Shown piece after piece: positions 35,507 through 43,646 of a DNA stretch of 64,000 nt (the first letter of the stretch is position 1; each line of letters opens with the position of its first letter). Origin of the DNA: CAWUEX02 sp038148375. GTDB lineage: Bacteria; Pseudomonadota; Alphaproteobacteria; Rhodospirillales; Rhodospirillaceae. The position numbers were made by a program, and so were the translations under genes. The notes below the pieces were generated by a model. It made no database searches, had not been told where the DNA came from, and was given only the letters and a program-made list of their open reading frames with translations. The stretch lies in assembly GCA_038148375.1 (NCBI GenBank), contig JAYQVH010000001.1:379473-443472 (forward strand). The letters are read 5' to 3'.

Positions 35507-35578
35507 CCCTGTGCGGGGGCTGGGCTATCCCCCCGGCACACGATTGTTTTGTTTCCTCTACCGAAGAGCACTCCAACC

Positions 35579-36592
35579 ATGGCGTTTCCGGCCAACCGTA
35601 TTCTGTCTGGTATTCAGCCGACCGGTAATCTTCATCTCGGCAACTACCTCGGCGCGATGAAGAATTGGGTTGCCATGCAGAGCGACTACGAGTGTCTGTT
35701 CTGTATTGTCGACTTGCACGCTATTACGGTCTGGCCTGAGCTCGGCGACGTCGCGACCTCGTCTCGCGAAGTGGCCGCCGGTATGATCGCGAGCGGTATC
35801 GATCCTGACCAGAGCGCCTTGTTTATTCAAAGTCACGTTCCGGCTCACGCCCAGCTCGCCTGGATTTTTAACTGCGTTGCCCGTCTGGGCTGGCTCAACC
35901 GCATGACCCAGTTCAAGGACAAGGCCGGCAAAAACCGTGAGAAGGCGTCGTCCGGCCTGATGGTCTATCCCAATCTAATGGCCGCCGACATTCTGGTTTA
36001 CAAGGCGAGCCACGTGCCGACGGGCGAGGATCAGAAGCAGCACCTTGAGTTGGCGCGCGACATTGCCCAGAAATTCAATGTCGACACCGGTAAAGACGTG
36101 TTTCCCTTGCCGGAACCGGTCATTCAGGGCCCAGGCACGCGCGTCATGAGTCTGCGCGACGGGCAGAAAAAGATGTCGAAGTCCGATGCGTCCGACATGA
36201 CCCGCATCAACCTGACCGACACCGCCGATGTCATCGCCGATAAAATCAAACGGGCCAAGACCGATCCCGAATTACTTCCGGACTCGGCCGACGGTCTTAC
36301 AGATCGGCCTGAGGCGCTAAACCTGGTCAGCATCTATGCCGCCCTGAACGACAGCTCGGTGGATCAGGTGGTGGCGGAATTCGCTGGCCAGGGCTTCGGG
36401 GCATTCAAGCCGAAACTGGCCGACCTTGCGGTCGCCAAGCTCGGGCCGATTGCCGCACGGATGAACGAGCTAATGGCCGATCCGGCCGAACTCGACCGCA
36501 TCCTCAAACGCGGCGCCGAGACCGCCAACGCCATTGCCGAACCGGTGCTGGCTGAGGCCTATGCCGCGATTGGGTTCGTGCCCCGCGGCTAA
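35579..36592 (+). CDS. trpS: Tryptophanyl-tRNA synthetase
   Basis: From the ATG at 35579 the protein has 337 residues, standard for bacterial TrpRS. It has the class I motifs GNLHLGNYLGA (HIGH) and KKMSKSD (KMSKS, near 197-202), and the N-terminal RILSGIQPTG. It charges tRNA-Trp. A TTG start at 35549 would add ten residues with no homology. The gene ends the glnD-murJ-trpS run and its stop overlaps the 3' end of the opposing nitroreductase gene by four bases. Confidence 0.97.
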   Translation: MAFPANRILSGIQPTGNLHLGNYLGAMKNWVAMQSDYECLFCIVDLHAITVWPELGDVATSSREVAAGMIASGIDPDQSALFIQSHVPAHAQLAWIFNCVARLGWLNRMTQFKDKAGKNREKASSGLMVYPNLMAADILVYKASHVPTGEDQKQHLELARDIAQKFNVDTGKDVFPLPEPVIQGPGTRVMSLRDGQKKMSKSDASDMTRINLTDTADVIADKIKRAKTDPELLPDSADGLTDRPEALNLVSIYAALNDSSVDQVVAEFAGQGFGAFKPKLADLAVAKLGPIAARMNELMADPAELDRILKRGAETANAIAEPVLAEAYAAIGFVPRG

Positions 36593-37182
36593 ACGATTTC
36601 GCAGACGTCGTCGAAGGCAAAGCGCGGTGAACGCGGGTGCACTTTTTTGTCGTCGCCGTATCCAAGGTTGCACAAAAAGTTGGCCTTGAACCTGCCATCG
36701 GGAAAGAAGGTCTCGTTGACCTTTTCCACGTCAAAGCCCGACATCGGGCCGCAATCCAGTCCGAGCGCACGCGCCGCCATCATCAGATATGCGCCTTGCA
36801 GCGTCCCGTTGCGAAACGCGGTTTCTTCGATAAGAGCGTCGTTGCCCGTAAACCATGCTTTGGCGTCGGTATGCGGAAACAAAGTCGGCAGATGTTCGTA
36901 AAATTTCACGTCGTGCGCGATGATCGCCGTCACCGGCGCCGACATGGTCTGAGCAAGGTTACCCTCAGCCAGAGCCGGCTTAAGTTTCTCTCTGCCCTCA
37001 GGCGTGGTGACGAAGACGAACCGCGCGGGAGAACAGTTGGCGGAGGTTGGCGCCATTTTCATCAAATCGAATAGATGGTGCAGAGTTTCCTTTGCAACCG
37101 GTGTAGTGTGCCAGCTGTTCTGTGTTCGTGCTTCGTTGAACAGTAAGTCTAGCCCGTCAGCGCTGAGCGGCGTGCGAGACAT
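36589..37182 (-). CDS. Nitroreductase-family protein, RutE/HadB-like
   Basis: This 197-residue protein matches the small RutE/HadB branch of FMN-dependent nitroreductases: an N-terminal ADGLDLLFNEARTQNSW, MKMAPTSANCSPARFVFVTT (Arg and Ser at flavin-binding positions), and GTLQGAYLMMAARALGLDCG then PMSGFD. RutE reduces malonic semialdehyde in pyrimidine breakdown, but no rut genes lie nearby, so the physiological substrate is not settled. It is convergent with trpS and divergent from the polysaccharide deacetylase gene 35 bases away. Confidence 0.8.
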   Translation of the reverse strand: MSRTPLSADGLDLLFNEARTQNSWHTTPVAKETLHHLFDLMKMAPTSANCSPARFVFVTTPEGREKLKPALAEGNLAQTMSAPVTAIIAHDVKFYEHLPTLFPHTDAKAWFTGNDALIEETAFRNGTLQGAYLMMAARALGLDCGPMSGFDVEKVNETFFPDGRFKANFLCNLGYGDDKKVHPRSPRFAFDDVCEIV

Positions 37183-37217
37183 GGCGCCTCCTTTCCTGAA
37201 TTTGCTATCGTTGAAAC

Positions 37218-38291
37218 ATGAACCGATTGCTTAACAGACTTTGCATCCTCATTGCAGTGCTTACCCCGGGGTTAGTGGCCGCGCAGACGGAGGACCCAGG
37301 GCACAACCGTGCGGTCATCCTGATGTACCACCGATTCGGCGAGGCGGGCGTGCCCGCAACCAATATTCGGATCGATCAACTCGACGCGCACATCTCCGCC
37401 CTACAGGACGGCGGCCACACCGTCGTTCCGCTCGCCGATGTGGTTTCTGCGATCCGCGGGGGACAGGCGCTCCCCGATAAAGCCGTCGCCATCACCGTCG
37501 ACGACGCGTACCGGTCGTTCCTCACCGATGGCTGGCCGAAATTTAAGGCCGCCGGTTTTCCGGTGACCCTGTTTGTCGCCACCGAAGGGGTGGATGCCGG
37601 GTATCGGGACCTCCTGTCCTGGGATGAAATCCGCGCGTTGCGTGACGACGGCGTTACACTTGGCGCGCACAGTCACAGCCATGCCCATTACCCGTCCTTG
37701 AGTATCAACGCCGTCAACGCCGACCTTTCGGCCATGACCTCTTCATTTCTGCGCGAACTCGGCGATGCGCCGGAGCTCTTCGCCTACCCATATGGCGAAG
37801 CAGGAACCCAAGACATGGAGATCATACAAGCAGCGGGGTTCGCCGCGGCCTTCGGACAGCATTCCGGCGCCGCAGGACCGGGGGGCAATATGTTTTATCT
37901 GCCCCGGTTTTCCTTGAACGAGGCGTTCGGCGATACGGATCGGTTCAGACTCATCGCCGCGACACTGCCGTTGCCCGTCACCGGCGTCAGTCCTGTCGAT
38001 CCGGTTTTGCGAGACAGCTCACCGGCAGTTGGACTCATCTTTGCCGATCCGCCCGCCGATCTCGCTGCCATCACCTGTTTCGGACCGCGCGGCGATCGCA
38101 TGATGGCGTCCGTCAGCGGTTCAGCGGTGCGGTTGCAGTCCGCACAGCCGTTTCCGTCCGGACGTGCGCGGCTGAACTGTACGATGCCCGCGCAAGGACG
38201 CGCGCTGGCAGGGAGATGGTATTGGTTTGGGTGGCAGTTTATCGCTGGTCTTGAAAGCGAGGGGGTCGCTGTTGACGCCCGGTACCGGTGA
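37218..38291 (+). CDS. Exported polysaccharide deacetylase (NodB-type)
   Basis: The 357-residue protein begins with a signal peptide (RLCILIAVLTPGLVAA, cut before QTEDP) and carries a NodB homology domain: VILMYHRFGEAG, TVDDAYRSF with the catalytic Asp95-Asp96 pair, HSHSHAH with the zinc-binding His151 and His155, and FAYPYGEAGTQDM. The C-terminal about 110 residues after residue 250 lack clear homology. Family members de-N-acetylate surface polysaccharides, possibly PNAG-like or peptidoglycan sugars. It is a lone gene here, divergent from the nitroreductase gene and convergent with the glucosaminidase gene. Confidence 0.82.
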   Translation: MNRLLNRLCILIAVLTPGLVAAQTEDPGHNRAVILMYHRFGEAGVPATNIRIDQLDAHISALQDGGHTVVPLADVVSAIRGGQALPDKAVAITVDDAYRSFLTDGWPKFKAAGFPVTLFVATEGVDAGYRDLLSWDEIRALRDDGVTLGAHSHSHAHYPSLSINAVNADLSAMTSSFLRELGDAPELFAYPYGEAGTQDMEIIQAAGFAAAFGQHSGAAGPGGNMFYLPRFSLNEAFGDTDRFRLIAATLPLPVTGVSPVDPVLRDSSPAVGLIFADPPADLAAITCFGPRGDRMMASVSGSAVRLQSAQPFPSGRARLNCTMPAQGRALAGRWYWFGWQFIAGLESEGVAVDARYR

Positions 38292-38309
38292 CGCGGCGTA
38301 GGCGTTTTC

Positions 38310-39320
38310 CTAACCTGCGCCGGCAAGCTGAACCATGCGTTCCGGACTCGCCAGCTCCGCCTTATCCAGCGCGCGTAGGCGGTTGACGCGCATAATACCG
38401 TGCAGTGACGTCACATACGCGCCGCCGCGTTCCGAGTAACGCGTGAGAGTTTCCGCAAGCGCCCAGCCGTCGAGCTCGCCGCTGGCTTCCAGCATTTTCG
38501 CCCGGCGCTCGCGAAAATCCGTATAAGCCCAATGTGTGTTCAGATTCTTGGCATAGGCGCGGACCGACTGAATAGGCGTTTCAAACGCGCGCACGGCGTA
38601 CTCCTGACCCGGTCTTTGTTCTTCGGGCACAATGCCTGCTTCTTCGTTCCATACCCACTGACCAAACAATGCGTTGCCCTCGCGCGCAAACCGCGATGTG
38701 CCCCACGCACTTTCCTCGACTGCCTGCGCAAGCGCAAGCGACGTCGGAATTGGCGCAACGCGGATCAGCAAGACGTCGATCATTTCGCGCAGCGTCATGT
38801 CTTCGTCTGTAAGGTCAATGCCGTAACGCGCCGAAAGGTCGTTGAGCCAAGCCGTATGGTCTTTGTTGAGCGATGCCTTTGCCGGCTCACCGGTGCCGAC
38901 CTCATCTGACAATTCGATCAGGCGGCTGCGATCAGCGGAAATTTCCTCGTTGACCGTTAAGATCAGCGGCAGGACAGAGCGGAAGAACAGGCGTTTGCGC
39001 CGGTCGATGACGCGCATATCTTTCAGACCGCCCGGAACGGCGGAGATAATGAGCCGTGGGACAGTGGTATCGTTGCTGCGAACGGCATCGAGCGTATAAC
39101 CAAACCCCGCGAAGGTATCTTCCAGGTCATCGATATTGAGATCCGGTCCGGAGATGATGATGCGGCCATCGCCGGTTCTTGTGTCGCGAACGGCGATTTG
39201 AATTGCCGCGGCGACAAAAAGAATCCCGATTAGGATCGCCTCGGTGCGCAAAATGTTTTGGCGCATCCAGAGGAATGTCGCGTGCCCAGCACCAACAATG
39301 GTCAGAAAAAAATTACTCAT
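38310..39320 (-). CDS. Bax-like glucosaminidase-domain membrane protein
   Basis: The 336-residue protein has one N-terminal membrane helix (about 27-44, AILIGILFVAAAIQIAV) and a C-terminal glucosaminidase-type lysozyme-fold domain of the Bax/FlgJ family, with LALAQAVEESAWGTSRFARE giving Glu202 or Glu203 as the likely catalytic acid. Such enzymes hydrolyse peptidoglycan glycan strands in the periplasm. The segment from about 50 to 135 is not recognised. Nfu is encoded 38 bases upstream in the same direction, so a transcript may be shared. Confidence 0.8.
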   Translation of the reverse strand: MSNFFLTIVGAGHATFLWMRQNILRTEAILIGILFVAAAIQIAVRDTRTGDGRIIISGPDLNIDDLEDTFAGFGYTLDAVRSNDTTVPRLIISAVPGGLKDMRVIDRRKRLFFRSVLPLILTVNEEISADRSRLIELSDEVGTGEPAKASLNKDHTAWLNDLSARYGIDLTDEDMTLREMIDVLLIRVAPIPTSLALAQAVEESAWGTSRFAREGNALFGQWVWNEEAGIVPEEQRPGQEYAVRAFETPIQSVRAYAKNLNTHWAYTDFRERRAKMLEASGELDGWALAETLTRYSERGGAYVTSLHGIMRVNRLRALDKAELASPERMVQLAGAG

Positions 39321-39358
39321 ACGAAGACACGGCGCATCTAAGGCAAACGTAGTTCGCT

Positions 39359-39922
39359 CTACATAACCGCTTCGACCTGCGTGACTTCCGGAACGTAGTG
39401 GCGCAGCATGTTTTCGATTCCCATTTTAAGTGTCATCGTCGAACTCGGACACCCGGCGCAGGCACCCCGCATATGCAGGTACACGGTGCCGTCCTTAAAG
39501 CCCTTGTAAACGATATCGCCACCGTCTTGGGCAACCGCCGGCCGAACACGCGTATCCAGAAGCTCTTTAATTTGATCGATGATTTCCGGGTCCGCGCCGC
39601 CGTCACCCATCTCTTCTATTTCTTCGCTGGCGCCATCGCGCATCAACGCCGCGCCCGACGTGAAGTGATCCATGATTGCTCCAAGCACCAGCGGACGCAG
39701 CACCTGCCACTCAGCTCCATCGGTCTTGGTGATCGTGATAAAGTCGGCGCCGTAAAACACGCCGCACACGCCGTCGACCTCGAACAGGCGCCCGGCAAGG
39801 GGCGACTGGGCTGCCGCCTGATCGGCGTCTGTAAAGTCGGCGACGCCGGACTCCATCACCGGTTTACCGGGAAGAAACTTCAGGGTCGCGGGATTAGGCG
39901 TTTGCTCTGTTTGAATGAACAT
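39359..39922 (-). CDS. Nfu-type iron-sulfur cluster scaffold/carrier
   Basis: The 187-residue protein has an N-terminal Nfu domain (FIQTEQTPNPATLKFLPG, GVCGVFYGADFITITK) and a C-terminal NifU-like domain with MRGACAGCPSSTMTLKMGIE, whose Cys155-X2-Cys158 binds the cluster. This is the mitochondrial/alphaproteobacterial NFU1 layout, distinct from gammaproteobacterial NfuA, and it delivers [4Fe-4S] clusters to targets such as lipoyl synthase. The AGGA that could serve as its ribosome site lies within a hairpin just before the ATG. The Bax-like gene follows. Confidence 0.92.
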   Translation of the reverse strand: MFIQTEQTPNPATLKFLPGKPVMESGVADFTDADQAAAQSPLAGRLFEVDGVCGVFYGADFITITKTDGAEWQVLRPLVLGAIMDHFTSGAALMRDGASEEIEEMGDGGADPEIIDQIKELLDTRVRPAVAQDGGDIVYKGFKDGTVYLHMRGACAGCPSSTMTLKMGIENMLRHYVPEVTQVEAVM

Positions 39923-39927
39923 CCGGG

Positions 39928-39961
39928 AAGGGTCCTTTGGTGGCGTGACGCGAGGACCCTT
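39928..39961 (-). promoter_or_regulatory. Nine-base-pair hairpin covering the nfu ribosome-binding site
   Basis: AAGGGTCCT (39928-39936) and AGGACCCTT (39953-39961) are perfect inverted repeats around a 16-base loop. On the nfu strand the distal arm lies five bases before the ATG and contains AGGA, the only Shine-Dalgarno-like stretch. It could be a translational switch, a binding palindrome for a regulator, or a weak terminator for the upstream usp operon; no T-run follows. Confidence 0.5.
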
Positions 39962-40011
39962 AACTAGGACTAAATCGGTCCGCTATCAAGGTTTTGCCCG
40001 CTTGCCCGCCG

Positions 40012-40521
40012 TCATGTCAGGGCGTCGATGGCGTCCTCGTCAAGATTCCCAGGCACAATGGTCACCGGCAGATGGATCTTGCCGGCGAGGCGGCCTGACA
40101 GAGCCGTGACCAACGGACCTGGGCCGTCGTCACCGGTGCCCGCCCCAAGCACGAGGACGGAAATCGACTTCTCTTCGTCGAGAACGGCAAGCAGCTGCTC
40201 TATGGTCTCTCCTTCCCGCAACAGCACGATCGGCATGCGCCCGGTCTGCTTTTGCACGTCGGCGGCGGCCCGCTGCAAGAGTTTCTCTGCCTCGGATCGC
40301 GCTTCCGACTCCATCAATTCGCCAATTGTTGCAAAGTGATGAAAGTCGGCGGGCTCGACGGCGTGAAACAAAGCGACATTGCCGTCCGTGTGAACGGCGC
40401 GGCGGCAGGCAAAGCGAAGTGCCGCACGCATCTCTGACGATGAATCGACGATCAGCAGAAACGTCCGCGGCATGTCCTGATCGTCAGTGTTGTGTACGTC
40501 AGCGTCGTCGGGAGTGGTCAT
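40012..40521 (-). CDS. Universal stress protein (UspA family)
   Basis: The 169-residue protein has the Usp alpha/beta fold: RTFLLIVDSSSEMRAALRFA at the start, then VALFHAVEP, a helix rich in Glu/Ala, and ISVLVLGAGTGDDGPGPLVT with LAGKIHLPVTIVPGNL, the nucleotide-binding loop pattern of the family. It opens with an acidic, unstructured 17-residue tail. It lies three bases after the TIGR02186 gene and is the last gene of the tauE-TIGR02186-usp unit. Confidence 0.8.
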   Translation of the reverse strand: MTTPDDADVHNTDDQDMPRTFLLIVDSSSEMRAALRFACRRAVHTDGNVALFHAVEPADFHHFATIGELMESEARSEAEKLLQRAAADVQKQTGRMPIVLLREGETIEQLLAVLDEEKSISVLVLGAGTGDDGPGPLVTALSGRLAGKIHLPVTIVPGNLDEDAIDALT

Positions 40522-40524
40522 GGC

Positions 40525-41271
40525 TTATGTCCGCCGGAAGGCCGCCTCCGCACCCCAGCCGGCGAGTACGGCTAGAGCGATGGCGAGTAATCCATAGAGC
40601 GGCGCCAGGTTGTGGGCAAAGTCATAGATTTCCGCGCCGACCCCGATCTTGGAAATGCTCAACGGGACAATCTCGGCGCTGGCCACGTCGCCGTTACGGA
40701 ACAGATAGATCTCAACGAAATATGTACCGGTCGGGACATTGGCCGGGAAATGCAACTGGGTGCGGAACAATCTGTTGGCCAGAAGCGAGACACGTTTGAC
40801 CTCGCGGCTGTAGTGGTCCCGGGATTCATTCAAGCGGATTACGGCGTCGCGGTATTCACCTCGTGTATCTGCCTCGAGCTGCGGATCGCCAAACGTCAGA
40901 CGCAAGTTATCCAAACCGATCTGGTAGCGCTGACGTATCCGCTCCGACGTAAATTCCTCCGGGTCACGGTTGCTGGCCACCCGATAAAAAGCTGGGACGT
41001 CCCGCAACTTGACTTCATCGTTGTTCGCCCAGATCGGTCCGAAGCGCTCCTTGCGGCGTACGGTCACATCTTCCGCCGGACCTTTGACGACAATAACAAC
41101 GTCGCCTGGGCCGTCCGTCGCGCCGAACAGCAACACGTCCGTTCCCGTGAACCCAGTGGTGATGGCGACGAGATGGTTCGACAAGTCCGCCACGAGCGGG
41201 ACGGTCTGTGCGGATGCGGACGACGACAAAGCGACCGTAACCGCGATCAGCAAAGTGCGGAGGCGCATCAT
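40525..41271 (-). CDS. TIGR02186-family exported membrane protein
   Basis: I start it at the ATG at 41271, which overlaps the TauE stop by four bases and has GGAGGGG upstream; the product has 248 residues. It opens with a signal peptide (RTLLIAVTVALSSSASA) and ends with one membrane helix (YGLLAIALAVLAGWGAEA). LVADLSNHLVAITTGFTGTD and VLLFGATDGPGDVVIVVKGP match the TIGR02186 family, which is repeatedly found beside TauE/SafE permeases. Its role, perhaps as periplasmic partner of that permease, is not established. A 23-residue longer form from 41340 is open but lies inside tauE. Confidence 0.75.
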   Translation of the reverse strand: MMRLRTLLIAVTVALSSSASAQTVPLVADLSNHLVAITTGFTGTDVLLFGATDGPGDVVIVVKGPAEDVTVRRKERFGPIWANNDEVKLRDVPAFYRVASNRDPEEFTSERIRQRYQIGLDNLRLTFGDPQLEADTRGEYRDAVIRLNESRDHYSREVKRVSLLANRLFRTQLHFPANVPTGTYFVEIYLFRNGDVASAEIVPLSISKIGVGAEIYDFAHNLAPLYGLLAIALAVLAGWGAEAAFRRT

Positions 41272-42197
41272 TCGACCGCCCCTCCGAATGAGAACGGCTC
41301 TGTAGGCGTCACCACCAGATCGAACGCCAGTTTCAAGCACACACCGAGGACTATGAGTGCGAGGAGAACGCGCAGCTGCTCGCCTTTGAGTTGGGCGCCG
41401 AGGCGGGCTCCGATCTGCGCTCCGATCACACCGCCGATGAGAAGCAGGAGCGCCAAGACGACATCGACGGTCTGGTTCACTGTGGCCTGAAGGAAAGTGG
41501 TGTTGGCCGTAACGAAAATGATTTGAAATAACGATGTGCCGATGACCACCTGGGTCGGCATGCCCAGCAGATAGATCATCGCCGGCACCATGACGAAGCC
41601 GCCGCCGACACCCATAATTGCCGCCAGAATCCCGACGACAAAACCAACGCCCAGCGGCAAGAGCGCAGAAATGTAGAGCTTCGATTTGCGGAAGCGCATC
41701 TTAAAGGGCAGTCCGTGGATCCAAGTGTGGCGCCCAGGTCCGCGCGCGCTGCTTGACCGGCCGGCCGGCGCACGCCGCTGGCGCACAATCACGGAAACAC
41801 TTTCGTAAAACATCAAGCCGCCGATGACGCCGAGAAACACCACGTAACTGAGCGAGATTACCAATTCGATCTGGCCGAGTTGACGCAACAGCGAAAACAA
41901 CGCGACGCCTAATCCGGAGCCGACGAAGCCGCCGACAGTCAGTACCAGACCCATGCGCAGATCGACGTTACCGCGCCTCCAGTGGGCAAGCACGCCCGAG
42001 ACCGAACTTGCGACGATCTGATTGGCTTCTGTTCCGACGGCCACGGCAGGCGGTACGCCGATAAAAATCAGCAGCGGCGTCATCAGGAAACCACCGCCGA
42101 CGCCGAATAGTCCAGAAAGCATCCCGACCATGCCGCCCATGCCCAATATGAGCACGATGTTCACCGACATTTCGGCGATGGGCAGGTAGATTTGCAT
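41268..42197 (-). CDS. TauE/SafE-family permease
   Basis: This 309-residue membrane protein has about eight helices in two repeated halves, each beginning with a glycine-rich motif: LSGLFGVGGGFLMTPLLIFI and then LAAIMGVGGGFVMVPAMIYL. That double GVGGGF motif defines TauE/SafE permeases, which move sulfite, sulfoacetate or similar anions. It heads the tauE-TIGR02186-usp run, with overlapping ends. The substrate cannot be read here. The 110-base gap before it is convergently behind the class III aminotransferase gene in the same direction. Confidence 0.85.
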   Translation of the reverse strand: MQIYLPIAEMSVNIVLILGMGGMVGMLSGLFGVGGGFLMTPLLIFIGVPPAVAVGTEANQIVASSVSGVLAHWRRGNVDLRMGLVLTVGGFVGSGLGVALFSLLRQLGQIELVISLSYVVFLGVIGGLMFYESVSVIVRQRRAPAGRSSSARGPGRHTWIHGLPFKMRFRKSKLYISALLPLGVGFVVGILAAIMGVGGGFVMVPAMIYLLGMPTQVVIGTSLFQIIFVTANTTFLQATVNQTVDVVLALLLLIGGVIGAQIGARLGAQLKGEQLRVLLALIVLGVCLKLAFDLVVTPTEPFSFGGAVE

Positions 42198-42307
42198 GCC
42201 GGGTGTTCGGCGCCTCCGGGCGGAAAAAACGTTTACGGATAAGGCTTTGTACGGCCCGGTCCGGGCTCGATCAAGGGAAAAGCCGGAGCTGCCGCCGTTT
42301 CTTGCGG

Positions 42308-43627
42308 CTAGGTCAGGCGCTTGAACCCGGAGTGGGCAACCGGACCACGCAGGCGGCCTTCCACGCTGTTCGTTGCAGCGGCAGACGCGATCAGCGCAAA
42401 CACCTCGCGGCAGGCGTCGGCATAGGCTGCAATGTCCTCTGGTGTGTGCGCCGCCATGGCGTAAAACGCAGCGCCGGCAAGGAAACCGCGGTCGAGCATT
42501 TCCTGGGTGAACAGCGTGCGCCGCGCGGCTGCATTGTCACCGTCGAAGGCGATATGCGCCAGCGGATCGAGACCGCTGACATGGATGGGCAATCCCGTTA
42601 CATCCGCTGCCGTGTACCATGCGTCTTTAACGGCGCGGCCGGTGGCGATCAGTTTTTCCGGCACAGCATCTTCAACATGCCGGTCGAGCATCGCCAGCGC
42701 CGCCGCCGGGCCGGTGCGTTCGGTCCACGTGGTTGAGCTGATGAAGGTGCCTTGGGCGGCTTCCATCACCTCGCCGCGGCCAATGACGGCGGAAATCGGA
42801 TAGCCGTTGCCTAACGCTTTCGCGAACACAGCAATGTCGGGTTCGACCCCGAGAGTCAGATGAATACCGCCCGTGTTGACGCGGAAACCGGCCGTCACTT
42901 CGTCGAAGATGAGTACGGCCCCGGTGTCGTCGGCGATTTTGCGCACGCCTTCGAGGAACCCTGGTTCCGGATCGCTGTCGCGTACCGGCTCCATGACGAT
43001 GGCTGCAAGTTCGCTGCCCTGGCTCGAGGCGATTTGTCGGAGTTCGGCGAGATTGTTGTAGTGAAACGGATGCATCAGGCCTTTCAGACCTCGCGGTACA
43101 CCCGCCGGGTCAAGGCCCGGCAGCAGATGGCCGTCGAGGGCGCCGTCTTCCGCCAGGTTGGCGGACAGGTACCAGTCATGCCAACCGTGGTACCCGCAGA
43201 AGGCCAACGCGGCGCGTTTGGTGTGGGCGCGGGCAATACGCACGGCAATCGCCATCGCCTCTCCGCCGGCCCGGGAAAAGCGCGCCATGTCCGCCCACGG
43301 GTGCAGGTCGGTCAGCCGTTCGGCCAGACTGACTTCCTCGGGCGCGTTCAGCGTGCACATGGAGCCGTGGTCGATGGCCGTCTTAACCGCTGCGTCCACA
43401 TACGGATCGGCATAGCCCAAGACCGTGGCGCCAACGCCACCGATGGCGAAGTCACGAAACGTATTGCCGTCTAAATCAGTTACGGTGATACCGGACGCCG
43501 ACGCGTAGTAGCCAGGCCAGCCGCCGGGTAAAAACATCTCCGGGCGTTTGGATAACAATTGTGTACCGCCGGGAATGAGCCGCCGGGCAATGCCGTAAAG
43601 TTGTTGGCCTTTCGACGTGTCTACCAA
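42308..43627 (-). CDS. Class III PLP aminotransferase (glutamate-1-semialdehyde aminomutase-like) in glycan locus
   Basis: The 439-residue protein has class III aminotransferase features: FDEVTAGFRV (Asp242, Glu243), Lys270 in VFAKALGNGYP as the PLP Schiff-base lysine, and FSRAGGEAMAIAVRIAR for the phosphate loop. It resembles HemL-type enzymes, but sits directly behind gmd and fcl as the last gene of the leftward nonulosonate/GDP-sugar operon, so it more likely aminates or isomerises a sugar intermediate than makes tetrapyrroles. No ATG or GTG is in frame; the start is a TTG at 43627. The substrate is unknown. DegT-family enzymes, not class III, usually do this job. Confidence 0.8.
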   Translation of the reverse strand: MVDTSKGQQLYGIARRLIPGGTQLLSKRPEMFLPGGWPGYYASASGITVTDLDGNTFRDFAIGGVGATVLGYADPYVDAAVKTAIDHGSMCTLNAPEEVSLAERLTDLHPWADMARFSRAGGEAMAIAVRIARAHTKRAALAFCGYHGWHDWYLSANLAEDGALDGHLLPGLDPAGVPRGLKGLMHPFHYNNLAELRQIASSQGSELAAIVMEPVRDSDPEPGFLEGVRKIADDTGAVLIFDEVTAGFRVNTGGIHLTLGVEPDIAVFAKALGNGYPISAVIGRGEVMEAAQGTFISSTTWTERTGPAAALAMLDRHVEDAVPEKLIATGRAVKDAWYTAADVTGLPIHVSGLDPLAHIAFDGDNAAARRTLFTQEMLDRGFLAGAAFYAMAAHTPEDIAAYADACREVFALIASAAATNSVEGRLRGPVAHSGFKRLT

Positions 43628-43646
43628 CGCTGCCTGCCGCCGCCGG

